This document shows, one piece after another, positions 1-6,403 of a stretch of 10,861 nt of DNA (its first letter is position 1; every line of letters begins with the position of its first letter). Source of the DNA: Chthoniobacterales bacterium (GTDB taxonomy: Bacteria > Verrucomicrobiota > Verrucomicrobiia > Chthoniobacterales > UBA10450); assembly GCA_013695925.1 (NCBI GenBank), contig JACCZO010000244.1:1-10861 (forward strand), written 5' to 3'. Made by a program: the position numbers and the translations under genes. Below the pieces are notes generated by a model. That model ran no database searches. It had not been told where the DNA came from and worked only from the letters and a program-made list of their open reading frames with translations.

Positions 1-79
1 TGCCACGAAACCTGCACGCTCGGCTGCGCCCGTTCCTCCAGTCAGCTTGATAACTGGCGGGCTCAGGGACCCCCGCTCG

Positions 80-829
80 CTACGAGCGCGCCGACGGCTC
101 TGCCGGTCTGAGTTTGTTCCGCACCGCTTCCTCCGCCCGCGCGCGCATCGCGAAGGTATCGACATCCTGCCACCACGCCTCGCCGATATCGATCGCGCGC
201 ACTTTGCCCTCTTCGGCCATGAGCCGGACTCCATCCGCCAGGCTGCAATCGCCGTTCCGGCGCGCCCGCCGGAGGTAGTCGAAGAGTTCGTTAGGGCAAA
301 GGAAGAGTCCGGTGTCGATCGCGTCGTAGACGGAAAGCTTCTTGCCGATCGTCCCGACGCGGTCGCCGCGAGTTTGCACCTTCATCGCGTCGTCGAGATC
401 GAAGATGGAATTGATTTTGTAATCAACGGCCAGATTCAGTTCACCTGGATCCGACTGCTCGACAATCCGCTCGAGAATAGAAGGATCGAAAAGATGATCG
501 CCCATCGTGAGGAGAAACGGGGCAATCGCTTCCCCAGCGGCGCAAAGCACCGAGATGCCGTTTTGCTTTTGCCACTCGGGATTTGCAATCGGGTTCAACC
601 GCATCCCCGCGGGCACAAGGGATCGCAACTCGGAGACGAGCAAATCGCGGTTTGCCCCCACGATCGCGTGGAGATTTTCCACGCCGACTTTTTGCAGCGC
701 CTCCATGATGTAGGAGATGAGCGGGCGTCCCGAAACCGGAACGAGCGGTTTGGGCAGCATTTCCCCGGAGGCGCGCAGGCGCGATCCGGTTCCGGCCATC
801 AGAATGACGGCGTCAGCTATCTTGCCCAT
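80..829 (-). CDS. Sugar/inositol-phosphate nucleotidyltransferase (IPCT-like NTP transferase)
   Basis: The 249-residue protein has the GT-A nucleotidyltransferase fold: glycine-rich AGTGSRL at residues 12-18 followed by the KPL lysine at 27, a metal-binding MGDH at 109-112, DTG at 172-174 and QDVD at 221-224. The stretch with VDYK and FDLDDAMKV (136-151) resembles the D..DA.KV segment of CTP:inositol-1-phosphate cytidylyltransferases, the activating half of IPCT-DIPPS enzymes. It would transfer a nucleotide from an NTP to a phosphorylated inositol, sugar or choline in the cytoplasm, making a donor for a lipid or glycan. It begins 3 bases after the stop of the dehydrogenase gene, with no clear ribosome site, so translation is probably coupled. 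The family is clear. The substrate is inferred: a phosphocholine cytidylyltransferase or hexose-1-phosphate enzyme cannot be excluded. Confidence 0.88.
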   Translation of the reverse strand: MGKIADAVILMAGTGSRLRASGEMLPKPLVPVSGRPLISYIMEALQKVGVENLHAIVGANRDLLVSELRSLVPAGMRLNPIANPEWQKQNGISVLCAAGEAIAPFLLTMGDHLFDPSILERIVEQSDPGELNLAVDYKINSIFDLDDAMKVQTRGDRVGTIGKKLSVYDAIDTGLFLCPNELFDYLRRARRNGDCSLADGVRLMAEEGKVRAIDIGEAWWQDVDTFAMRARAEEAVRNKLRPAEPSARS

Positions 830-832
830 GAG

Positions 833-1624
833 TCAGATCCCATAATATTTTTTCAAACCCCAGAGCCTCACTCGTTGCGGCAGCAAACGGAAAACAAGCG
901 GGGCCACGCCGGACTGAAACGTGTCACCGACCGTGATCCGCGGCGGCGGGTTGTCCTGCGCGATCAACTTCAGCACCGCGCGCGCAACCAGGTCCGGCGG
1001 CGGCGCGTTCTTCATATTTCGATCGACCGCCTGCCATGTTTGCTCCACTCGCGGGTCGTTGCTCTCCGCTCTGGCCACCGCATCGTTGAAGCTGGTGTTG
1101 ATGTCGGCGGGCTGCAGGTCCACCAGCCTAACGGGTCCGTTCCCGAGTTCGAGTTGCATCGACATCGTGTAGCTGGCCAGCGCAGCCTTGGCGGCGTTGT
1201 AGGCTGCCATGAACGGAACCGGAAGACGCGACGCGAGTGAGGTGACGTTGATTACCAGACCGCGCGGCCTTCCCTTCATCGCTTCCAGCGCGAGGTGCAT
1301 CAGTTCGATCTGGCCAAAGACGAGAACTTGGAAATGTCGTGCGAGCTCTTCGGAAGAAAGCGATTCCGCGCGGCCGAAATAGCCGCTGCCGGCGTTGTTG
1401 ATCACCACATCGAATTCTCCGGCCTCTCGCGAGGCAGAGCGAAAGGTTGCGCCTAACGACTCCCGGTCGGCCAGATCGAGCGCGACCGCATGCATCCCGA
1501 GGAGCGCCGGAATTCGCTCAGTTCGGCGCGAGGTGCCCCAGACTTCATGGCCATTTTGGATGAGCGCCCTGGCGATTGCGAGACCGATCCCCGAGCTGGC
1601 GCCGGTGAGAAAGATTCGTTTCAT
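833..1624 (-). CDS. Short-chain dehydrogenase/reductase (classical SDR)
   Basis: The 263-residue protein is a classical SDR with a Rossmann fold. It has the cofactor motif TGASSGIG at residues 7-14, an acidic LDLAD segment at 49-53 for the adenine, NNAG at 76-79, and the catalytic triad Ser129, Tyr142 and Lys146 (NVTS, then YNAAK). The TSRR segment after the second strand (31-34) suggests NADP(H) preference. The usual PG motif is replaced by QPADINT (171-177). It would oxidise or reduce a hydroxyl/keto group; the substrate cannot be read from sequence. Its ATG overlaps the flippase stop by 4 bases (ATGA), placing it in the same operon, so a role in building a sugar or lipid precursor is a fair inference. 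Confidence 0.93.
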   Translation of the reverse strand: MKRIFLTGASSGIGLAIARALIQNGHEVWGTSRRTERIPALLGMHAVALDLADRESLGATFRSASREAGEFDVVINNAGSGYFGRAESLSSEELARHFQVLVFGQIELMHLALEAMKGRPRGLVINVTSLASRLPVPFMAAYNAAKAALASYTMSMQLELGNGPVRLVDLQPADINTSFNDAVARAESNDPRVEQTWQAVDRNMKNAPPPDLVARAVLKLIAQDNPPPRITVGDTFQSGVAPLVFRLLPQRVRLWGLKKYYGI

Positions 1625-3144
1625 CGCTCAGGCGCGTTCCGTCGGAAGTGATACCACCACCCGCCTCCGAATATTCCCAGGAAAACAACCGAGGCGATGA
1701 TCTGTCCCATGACTCCGCTGAGCAAGAAGCGGCAAATCAAGGCGGGGATCAACGCCAACAAAGCCGCGACCACGGGAGGAGCAATATTATTCCAGGGCCG
1801 GCGCCATCCGAAGACAAGACGCAGGGTGCGGTGTCGTAAAATTCCCAGGACCACATAAGGCAGGAGGATTCCGAAAGCGGCGCCGGTCACGCCGTAGATT
1901 TTGATCAACCAGAAATTGGCCGCCAGCGCGATCGCGCAGGTCACCGCTGAGTTGATGAGATTGAGGTGCGGACGCTGCACCATGATGACCGTTTCAGCCA
2001 GACTGACAAAACAGTTCGTGCCGCAGGCGAGCGCGACAATGTTGAGCCACATCGCGCCCTCGCGGAAGGCCGGGCCGAAAATGCTGAGAATGACCGAACC
2101 GGCCAGCGCGATCACGGTCAGAAGCGGGAGCAGAATCCAGAGCATCCATTGCGCAACGCGCGCGAAAGCCGCCGCCGCCTGGTCCTGTTCGCCGTGCGTC
2201 GTCATCCCGGCGATCAAGGGCGCGAAGATCGGGTTGAAGGCCTGGTTGACCTTGCGCAGACCGCTCGCCACCTCCACCACCGCGCCGTAAATGCCGACCG
2301 TGACAAGCGTCACCCCCGGCGCACGCCCGATGAAACAGCCGAGCATGATGACATCCAGCCTAACGATGAGTGAATTGATCAGGTCGTAGCCGCTGATCGA
2401 GGCCGCATAGGCGAGCAACGCCCGCGCTTCTTTACGGTAGGAAATCGTGCTCCGGCTGGGCGGCACCGATCGAAAAAGCGAGGCGGCCAGGCCCAGGGCC
2501 ACGAGGCCCGATGCGCCCGTGCCGATGATCGCGGCCACCGCGGGTCCAAATGTTTTCCAGCCGAGCACGAGGGTGCCGAGGAAGGCCAGCGTCGTCACGC
2601 TCGATTCCGTTAGGCCGCGCGAGAAGATGTCGTGCTTCATTACCTTCATGCCCCGCGAAACAGCGGTGCAGATGCGATACAAAGCCACCCCGGGCAGCGC
2701 ACAGAGCATGACCGAGAGGACACCGATCATCTGCGGATTGAGATTCAATTTTGCGCCGGCGAACCGCACCGCCAGGATGGCGAGCGCTGCCACAATCGCG
2801 CTTTGCCCGACCGCGAGTGAAACCCCGATCCGAAACAGGGCGCGGCTCCGCGCCCTTTCGCCGGCGGCCTCCGCGCGGGCGATGAAGGCGAGCATGGTGT
2901 TGTCGAGACCGAACATCCCGATCTTGCTCAGCACATCGGTCGTGGCCCAGGCGACGAGAAAGGTGCCGAGGGTGGCTGCGCCAAGCAGGCGCGCGACAAG
3001 GAAAGTGAAGACCCCGCGGAAATTCGAGGCCAGCAGCGCGATCGTGTTGAAGAACATCCCGCGCTTCAGCTCGGCGCCGGTGCGGTCCGGACCGGCGCGC
3101 AATTCCGGAGGCGGAAATTCCGTCGCTGTGGTCGCCGCGTTCAC
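1621..3144 (-). CDS. Oligosaccharide flippase (PST/MATE-like polysaccharide export protein)
   Basis: The 507-residue protein is a polytopic inner-membrane protein with about 12-14 hydrophobic segments, starting with MFFNTIALLASN and carrying the RLDVIMLG segment typical of PST/Wzx-type flippases of the MOP superfamily. It would move lipid-linked oligosaccharides from the cytoplasmic to the periplasmic leaflet. I chose the GTG at 3144 because it forms a GTGA overlap with the stop of the ABC ATPase gene. The open frame continues upstream to 3213, but that part lies inside the ATPase gene and looks like noise (many Arg and Pro). An ATG at 3057, just before the first membrane segment, is the alternative start. 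It lies between the ATPase and dehydrogenase genes with 4-base overlaps on both sides. Confidence 0.92.
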   Translation of the reverse strand: MNAATTATEFPPPELRAGPDRTGAELKRGMFFNTIALLASNFRGVFTFLVARLLGAATLGTFLVAWATTDVLSKIGMFGLDNTMLAFIARAEAAGERARSRALFRIGVSLAVGQSAIVAALAILAVRFAGAKLNLNPQMIGVLSVMLCALPGVALYRICTAVSRGMKVMKHDIFSRGLTESSVTTLAFLGTLVLGWKTFGPAVAAIIGTGASGLVALGLAASLFRSVPPSRSTISYRKEARALLAYAASISGYDLINSLIVRLDVIMLGCFIGRAPGVTLVTVGIYGAVVEVASGLRKVNQAFNPIFAPLIAGMTTHGEQDQAAAAFARVAQWMLWILLPLLTVIALAGSVILSIFGPAFREGAMWLNIVALACGTNCFVSLAETVIMVQRPHLNLINSAVTCAIALAANFWLIKIYGVTGAAFGILLPYVVLGILRHRTLRLVFGWRRPWNNIAPPVVAALLALIPALICRFLLSGVMGQIIASVVFLGIFGGGWWYHFRRNAPER

Positions 3145-3857
3145 GAGACTACGGCAACGCGGCCGCGCGGATGGGTCGAGACAATTCGGCCGTCCTGCAT
3201 CTCGTGAATCCAATCGCAGGCGCTGGCGATTCCCGGGTTATGCGTCACGAGGAGGAGCGCTTTTCCACCGCGCACCACCACTTCCTGGAGGAGATCAAAA
3301 GCGCGCGTCGAATTTTTGGTGTCGAGGTTGCCGGTCGGTTCATCGGCCAGGATGACGCGCGGGTCGTTCGCCAGCGCGCGCGCAATCGCCACCCGCTGTT
3401 GTTCGCCGCCCGAGAGATGGCGGCTGGGACGCGCCATCTTACTCCCGAGCCCGACCGCCTCGAGTAATTCAGCGGCCCGCGCGCGCATCTCACTTTCCGT
3501 TAGGCGAGCGAGGCGGCGCATCGGGATCATGACGTTCTCCTGCGCAGTGAAATCCTCCAGCAAAAAATGGAATTGGAAGATGAAACCGAGCAGCTCGTTG
3601 CGTTTGCGCGAGAGCACCTCGTCCGGCAGATCCGAAACCACCTCTGAGTCGATCGTCACCTGGCCGCGATCGGGATGATCGAGCAGCCCGAGGATATAGA
3701 GAAGCGTGCTCTTCCCGCAGCCCGACGGCCCGACCACGGCGTGCACCGTGCCCGCCTCGAGCGTGAGCGAAACCCCGCGCAAGGCATGGACGCGTTCCTC
3801 GTCTTCCCCGAGGTAGCGCTCGATCCCACTGCAAACCAATGCGGTGCCAGACGGCAT
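3141..3857 (-). CDS. lolD: LolD-like ABC transporter ATP-binding protein
   Basis: The 238-residue ATPase has all ABC motifs: Walker A GPSGCGKST at 43-51, Q-loop Gln95 within FQFHFLL, signature LSGGEQQR at 148-155, Walker B VILADEPTGNLD at 168-179 with catalytic Glu173, and the switch histidine at 206 (VTHN). FQFH followed by LLEDFTAQENV is the pattern of LolD/MacB-type ATPases, which drive lipoprotein release or MacB-type export with an FtsX-like permease at the inner membrane. No permease gene is present in the window: upstream there are only about 135 non-coding bases and a decayed DUF5131 fragment. It heads the flippase-dehydrogenase-nucleotidyltransferase operon through a GTGA overlap. 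The ATPase family is certain; the LolD identity versus another MacB/LptB-like export ATPase is likely but not proven. Confidence 0.88.
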   Translation of the reverse strand: MPSGTALVCSGIERYLGEDEERVHALRGVSLTLEAGTVHAVVGPSGCGKSTLLYILGLLDHPDRGQVTIDSEVVSDLPDEVLSRKRNELLGFIFQFHFLLEDFTAQENVMIPMRRLARLTESEMRARAAELLEAVGLGSKMARPSRHLSGGEQQRVAIARALANDPRVILADEPTGNLDTKNSTRAFDLLQEVVVRGGKALLLVTHNPGIASACDWIHEMQDGRIVSTHPRGRVAVVS

Positions 3858-3993
3858 GGGCGCAACTGTATCGCTTCTTTTCCCGACGGCTACAGGCGAG
3901 TTCGCCTCGGGTGCCGGCCTCTTCTCAATCGGGAATCCTGGAAGTGAGCTCCGCCGTGCCCCGCCTCCCTGGGTCCCACGCGCGGGGAGCGTG
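3858..3993. other. Non-coding leader upstream of the ABC-flippase operon
   Basis: No coding sequence is apparent here. It must hold the promoter of the left-hand minus-strand operon unless transcription reads through from further upstream. I see no convincing -35/-10 pair and no ribosome site directly before the ATG at 3857. An inverted repeat AGGCGA-GT-TCGCCT at 3894-3907, about 37 bases upstream of the start, could be an operator or leader hairpin, but arms of six bases are common by chance. Confidence 0.4.
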
Positions 3994-4299
3994 TTAGGCC
4001 GCCTTCGGCATCTCGTCGTAGGTGCGACCGCCCAGAAGCCGGCCGGTTAGATCTTTCCGCACGCCGCCCCATTGCTTGAAAAAGAACGGCACCTTCTGTT
4101 TGCGACAGGCCTGAAAGATTTCCCGCACCCACTCGATCTCCATCGACCGGGAATGGGGTCCGGGACTCCCCGCCGACAATCATCCAGTGAAATCCCGCAA
4201 ATCGATTTCGGCCAGTGAGCCAATGAGCGGTTCACATGAGAGGAAGCGGATGGCGGCGGGTACTTCGCGCAGATCATCGACGCGATGGAAGACGCGGCT
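3994..4299 (-). pseudogene. Decayed 3' fragment of a DUF5131 (phage Gp37/Gp68-like) gene
   Basis: Reading from 4299 down gives RVDDLREVPAAIRFLSCEP, then IGSLAEIDLRDFTG, a TGA stop, and then SMEIEWVREIFQACRKQK, VPFFFKQWGGVRK, GRLLGGRTYDEMP and a TAA at 3994-3996. This is the C-terminal half of DUF5131 proteins, whose conserved core reads WVIVGGES, then VPFFFKQWGG and GRTWDEMP. The missing WMIVGGES segment is present in another frame around the internal stop. So one base was lost just before it and one gained just after (a CCC run where GAGTCCGGA is expected), about 25 bases apart. The N-terminal half with the CxxxCxxC cluster is absent, and an in-frame TAA at 4300-4302 closes the frame upstream. 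DUF5131 genes are phage- and mobile-element-associated. Recognition of the family is strong; the cause of truncation is unknown. Confidence 0.82.
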
Positions 4300-4358
4300 T
4301 TACAATTCTGTCTTGTTGGCTGACGACGATTCTATAGCATCTTCATCGAAGCACTGAA

Positions 4359-4372
4359 AACGCGTATGCGTT
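4359..4372 (+). promoter_or_regulatory. Small dyad upstream of the DUF4062-like gene
   Basis: The segment reads AACGC-GTAT-GCGTT, a perfect five-base inverted repeat with a four-base spacer, 12 bases before the TTG start. Its position, between a possible weak promoter (TTGTTG at 4313-4318 and TAGCAT at 4335-4340, 16 bases apart) and the start codon, is where a repressor site or leader hairpin could lie. The arms are short and chance is a real alternative. Confidence 0.22.
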
Positions 4373-4374
4373 GT

Positions 4375-4379
4375 AGGTG
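4375..4379 (+). promoter_or_regulatory. Ribosome binding site supporting a TTG start
   Basis: AGGTG lies five bases before TTG at 4385. This favours the TTG over the in-frame GTG at 4406, which has no purine-rich site upstream although its N-terminus (VSETITLYRVFLATPSDV) would also fit the family. Confidence 0.4.
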
Positions 4380-4384
4380 CTGAC

Positions 4385-4933
4385 TTGGTCTTCACCAGAC
4401 TGATCGTGTCCGAAACCATCACCCTTTATCGAGTTTTTCTCGCGACGCCTTCGGATGTCACCGAAGAGCTGACGATTGTTGATGCGTTGCTTCGAGATTG
4501 GAACCTTCAGCACGGGCAGGCCGTTGCGGTTCGCTTGGAACTGGTGAACTGGCGCACCCACGCTCGGCCCGCAACGGGCAAGCGCCCGCAAGCCCTCGTC
4601 AATAAGCAAGCCTTCGACGCCTGCGATTTGGTTATCGCGGTTTTCTGGTCGCGCTTCGGCACGCCTACCGGGCGGGCTGGGTCCGGCACCGAAGAGGAGA
4701 TCCGACGAGGTATCAAGCAGGGCAAGCAGGTGCTGGTCTACTTCTCGGATCGGCCCGCTCCAGGCCAGAAACGGGTGGAACATTCCCGCATCGAAAAATT
4801 CAAACGGCAATTTGGGCAGAAAGCGCTATTTTGGACCTACAGCAGTCCATCCGCGTTTGAGGAAGCATTGCGCAACCATCTGGCCGGCGTGATGCACGAA
4901 TTGCTGAAAGAGAAACCTGACCAAACCTCGTGA
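4385..4933 (+). CDS. DUF4062/TIR-like nucleotide-binding-fold protein, putative defence effector
   Basis: The 182-residue protein starts with a strand and loop YRVFLATPSDVTEE (15-28), has an invariant-looking Trp56, then FDACDLVIAVFWSRFG (77-92), TPTG, SGTEEEI (100-106) and GKQVLVYFS (113-121). This order is that of DUF4062 proteins and of the wider TIR/nucleoside deoxyribosyltransferase-like flavodoxin fold, where an acidic residue three positions after SGT (here Glu105) is catalytic in the enzymes. It could hydrolyse or sense a nucleotide such as NAD, but no activity is shown by sequence alone. It is a single domain with no sensor or NTPase attached, unusual for DUF4062 modules fused to STAND or repeat domains. 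The stop overlaps the GTG of the next gene by four bases, so the two are co-translated. A GTG at 4406 is an alternative start. Confidence 0.72.
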   Translation: MVFTRLIVSETITLYRVFLATPSDVTEELTIVDALLRDWNLQHGQAVAVRLELVNWRTHARPATGKRPQALVNKQAFDACDLVIAVFWSRFGTPTGRAGSGTEEEIRRGIKQGKQVLVYFSDRPAPGQKRVEHSRIEKFKRQFGQKALFWTYSSPSAFEEALRNHLAGVMHELLKEKPDQTS

Positions 4934-5364
4934 CCACGAAAGCGAAGAACGTCGTTCATAGCACCGGCCCGGGAGCGTTTGTGATTCAGGGGGATAATCC
5001 ACAAGTTCATTTCTCGGCAAAGCGGAAGCCGAAAATGGAATACCCAGCGGGTTCCATCGGCGCTGACTTGGTGCGCCGTAACTACATCCGTTACCTCACG
5101 GAGCGGTACTTTCGATATCGCGAAGCCGATGCGAGCTTTGGCCCAAAAGCGGTCCGTCGCTTTAGCTACGCCGTTCTCTTTAAGAACATCGAGTCGCGTT
5201 TCAAAGCGCCCACCTATTTCATTCCCCTTACACGATTCGACGATTTAGTTGATTTCCTCCACCGCAAGATCGAAGCAACGATCCTAGGAAAACGCAATCG
5301 GGCTAAAGGTCATCGCAACTACGAGACCTTCGACGAGTTTCAGCTCGCTCAAGAAGCGGAGTAG
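4930..5364 (+). CDS. Uncharacterised 144-residue partner of the DUF4062-like protein
   Basis: The GTG start sits in a GTGA overlap with the preceding gene, which fixes the start and argues for a two-gene unit. I do not recognise a named family. Residues 11-30 (STGPGAFVIQGDNPQVHFSA) look like a glycine-punctuated beta hairpin. Residues 41-62 (GSIGADLVRRNYIRYLTERYFR) form a basic amphipathic helix. Then come FKNIESRF, PTYFIPLTRFDDLVDFL and ILGKRNRAKG (119-127), which is strongly basic. No membrane segment or signal peptide is visible. The charge pattern would suit nucleic-acid or partner binding, for instance a regulator, sensor or inhibitor of the effector; this is inference. The gene ends five bases from the convergent DUF2283 remnant, with no terminator between them. 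Confidence 0.7.
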   Translation: MTTKAKNVVHSTGPGAFVIQGDNPQVHFSAKRKPKMEYPAGSIGADLVRRNYIRYLTERYFRYREADASFGPKAVRRFSYAVLFKNIESRFKAPTYFIPLTRFDDLVDFLHRKIEATILGKRNRAKGHRNYETFDEFQLAQEAE

Positions 5365-5369
5365 TTGGT

Positions 5370-5574
5370 TCATCCGACGTTCTCGAGCAGCACTTGCTGC
5401 AGAGTCTCGTCGGTCCCGAAACGTTGCACCGCGTCCAGAATCTCGATGCCGGCGAGATGGCCTTCGTCGTCAAACTCGAGAGCCACACCTTTCGGCGACC
5501 CGCTGGCTTGTCACCGTGGTGTCTTTGAAAATGATGCTCATCGCATCGCACTCTTCGTCATAGCTGATTTTCAT
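5370..5574 (-). pseudogene. Frameshifted DUF2283 gene
   Basis: From the ATG at 5574 the reading MKISYDEECDAMSIIFKDTT, VTSQRVAE is a DUF2283 N-terminus. The frame then shifts at GAAAGG (near 5490-5492) and ends at a TGA at 5470-5472. With one A removed, the sequence continues GVALEFDDEGHLAGIEILDA and VQRFGTDETLQQVLLENVG to a TGA at 5370-5372, completing a normal-length DUF2283 protein of about 67 residues. DUF2283 proteins are small and commonly sit beside DUF4258 toxin-like genes; no DUF4258 gene is visible here. The gene follows the Abi-like gene by 12 bases and would be the last cistron of that operon. A sequencing or assembly error is a simple alternative to true decay. Confidence 0.85.
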
Positions 5575-5586
5575 AAGTGCTTCTGC

Positions 5587-6393
5587 CTACCAATTCACGC
5601 GACCAAGTTCGATGTGCAGTGGTGTCATTGTCGGGGGCAAGGTCTCGTCATTTAGCAATTCAGGGCGGTAGGCCTGTATTGTCTGATCGCCGTGCCCCAA
5701 GCCCCACATAAACAGTTCGATCCCGAGCACCGTTGGATAGAAGTAGCGAAATGCCACATTAGGTTGTCGCCGCACCTGGGGATCCGGCATGACCAGGTGA
5801 AGACCTCCCTTGATAAGTCCGCGCTCTTCCAATCCAGCAAAAACGTGTTGGCAAATCGCTGCAGCAGGTTCCTCGGTGGCGAACGCCATCATTCGCTGAA
5901 ACTCTTCTTCAGTGACCGCGACCGTAATATTCTTATGCCGATCGGGAATTAGCCATCTACCGATCAGCTCGGCGTGTTGGCCTCGCCAACGCAGGATACA
6001 GTTATAAAGCAAGTAATGCGTCCTAATTTGGTAAGTTGAAAGCGAAGAGAGCAGCGAGAGGTGAGAGACTGCTCTGTCGTCTCGCGCAACTGGTCCCTTT
6101 GCTGACGCAAGAATACCTCCCAAATATTCTGCCTGAACCTCATCCTCGCAAAAACAAGCCTCTGGTAACAAATGTTGGATCACGCGCGCCGAGACTGCTC
6201 CAGAGGCCTTTTCCGTGAGGGATTCGCGATGATGCGCTCTTTTTAGGACACGCTCCAGATTATCCAAACCGGTTTCCGCATATAAAGAAAGCCTCTTGCC
6301 AATAAGCTTCGCCGTGTCTCCAAACACATCAAAAAGAAGTTTGGCCCCTGCTGTAGCGATCACGCCTTCTGGACCTATGAGCTCTGATGACAT
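5587..6393 (-). CDS. DUF4393/Abi-alpha-like protein
   Basis: The 268-residue protein resembles DUF4393 (Abi-alpha) proteins, which occur in abortive-infection settings. It has an N-terminal helix with LDNLERVLKRAHHR (43-56), then VSARVIQHLLPEACFCEDEV (67-86), the turn VQAEYLGGILASAKGP (86-101), HLSLLSSLSTYQIRTHYLLY (111-130) and the C-terminal PTVLGIELFMWGLGHG (220-235). This matches the family layout of a helical core, an 'elq..wA.LLA' segment, a final winged-helix-like part and a closing T.LG..L hydrophobic motif. No catalytic motif is visible and the biochemical role of the family is not established. It starts 10 bases after the HEPN-like gene, in the same operon as the restriction enzyme. 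Family assignment is from motif pattern only and the match looks distant. Confidence 0.6.
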   Translation of the reverse strand: MSSELIGPEGVIATAGAKLLFDVFGDTAKLIGKRLSLYAETGLDNLERVLKRAHHRESLTEKASGAVSARVIQHLLPEACFCEDEVQAEYLGGILASAKGPVARDDRAVSHLSLLSSLSTYQIRTHYLLYNCILRWRGQHAELIGRWLIPDRHKNITVAVTEEEFQRMMAFATEEPAAAICQHVFAGLEERGLIKGGLHLVMPDPQVRRQPNVAFRYFYPTVLGIELFMWGLGHGDQTIQAYRPELLNDETLPPTMTPLHIELGRVNW

Positions 6394-6403
6394 TTAGTTC
6401 GTA

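Larger units (their letters stand above)
289..3999. repeat. Scattered over-represented octamer GCCTAACG
   Basis: Exact copies, in either orientation, lie at 1126-1133, 1451-1458, 2358-2365, 2608-2615 and 3498-3505. Near matches are at 289-296 and 3992-3999, the latter covering the stop of the DUF5131 remnant. None is present from 4000 to 10861. The copies sit within coding sequence and fall in unrelated protein contexts, so they are not a protein repeat. Confidence 0.65.

Noticed and set aside
1..79. Possible start of a further operon gene at the left edge
   Set aside because: Open frames exist on the minus strand but there is no start codon with a ribosome site and too little sequence to judge.
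47..1240. Long plus-strand open frame (397 codons) across the left end
   Set aside because: It is antisense to two genes with complete catalytic motifs; the translation is Arg/His-rich with no recognisable domain, as expected for a shadow of GC-rich coding sequence.
3986..4300. Defence-island insertion splitting the DUF5131 gene, with its other half at the right end
   Set aside because: I looked for the N-terminal half (cysteine cluster, WNP motif) in 9834-10337 on both strands and did not see it.
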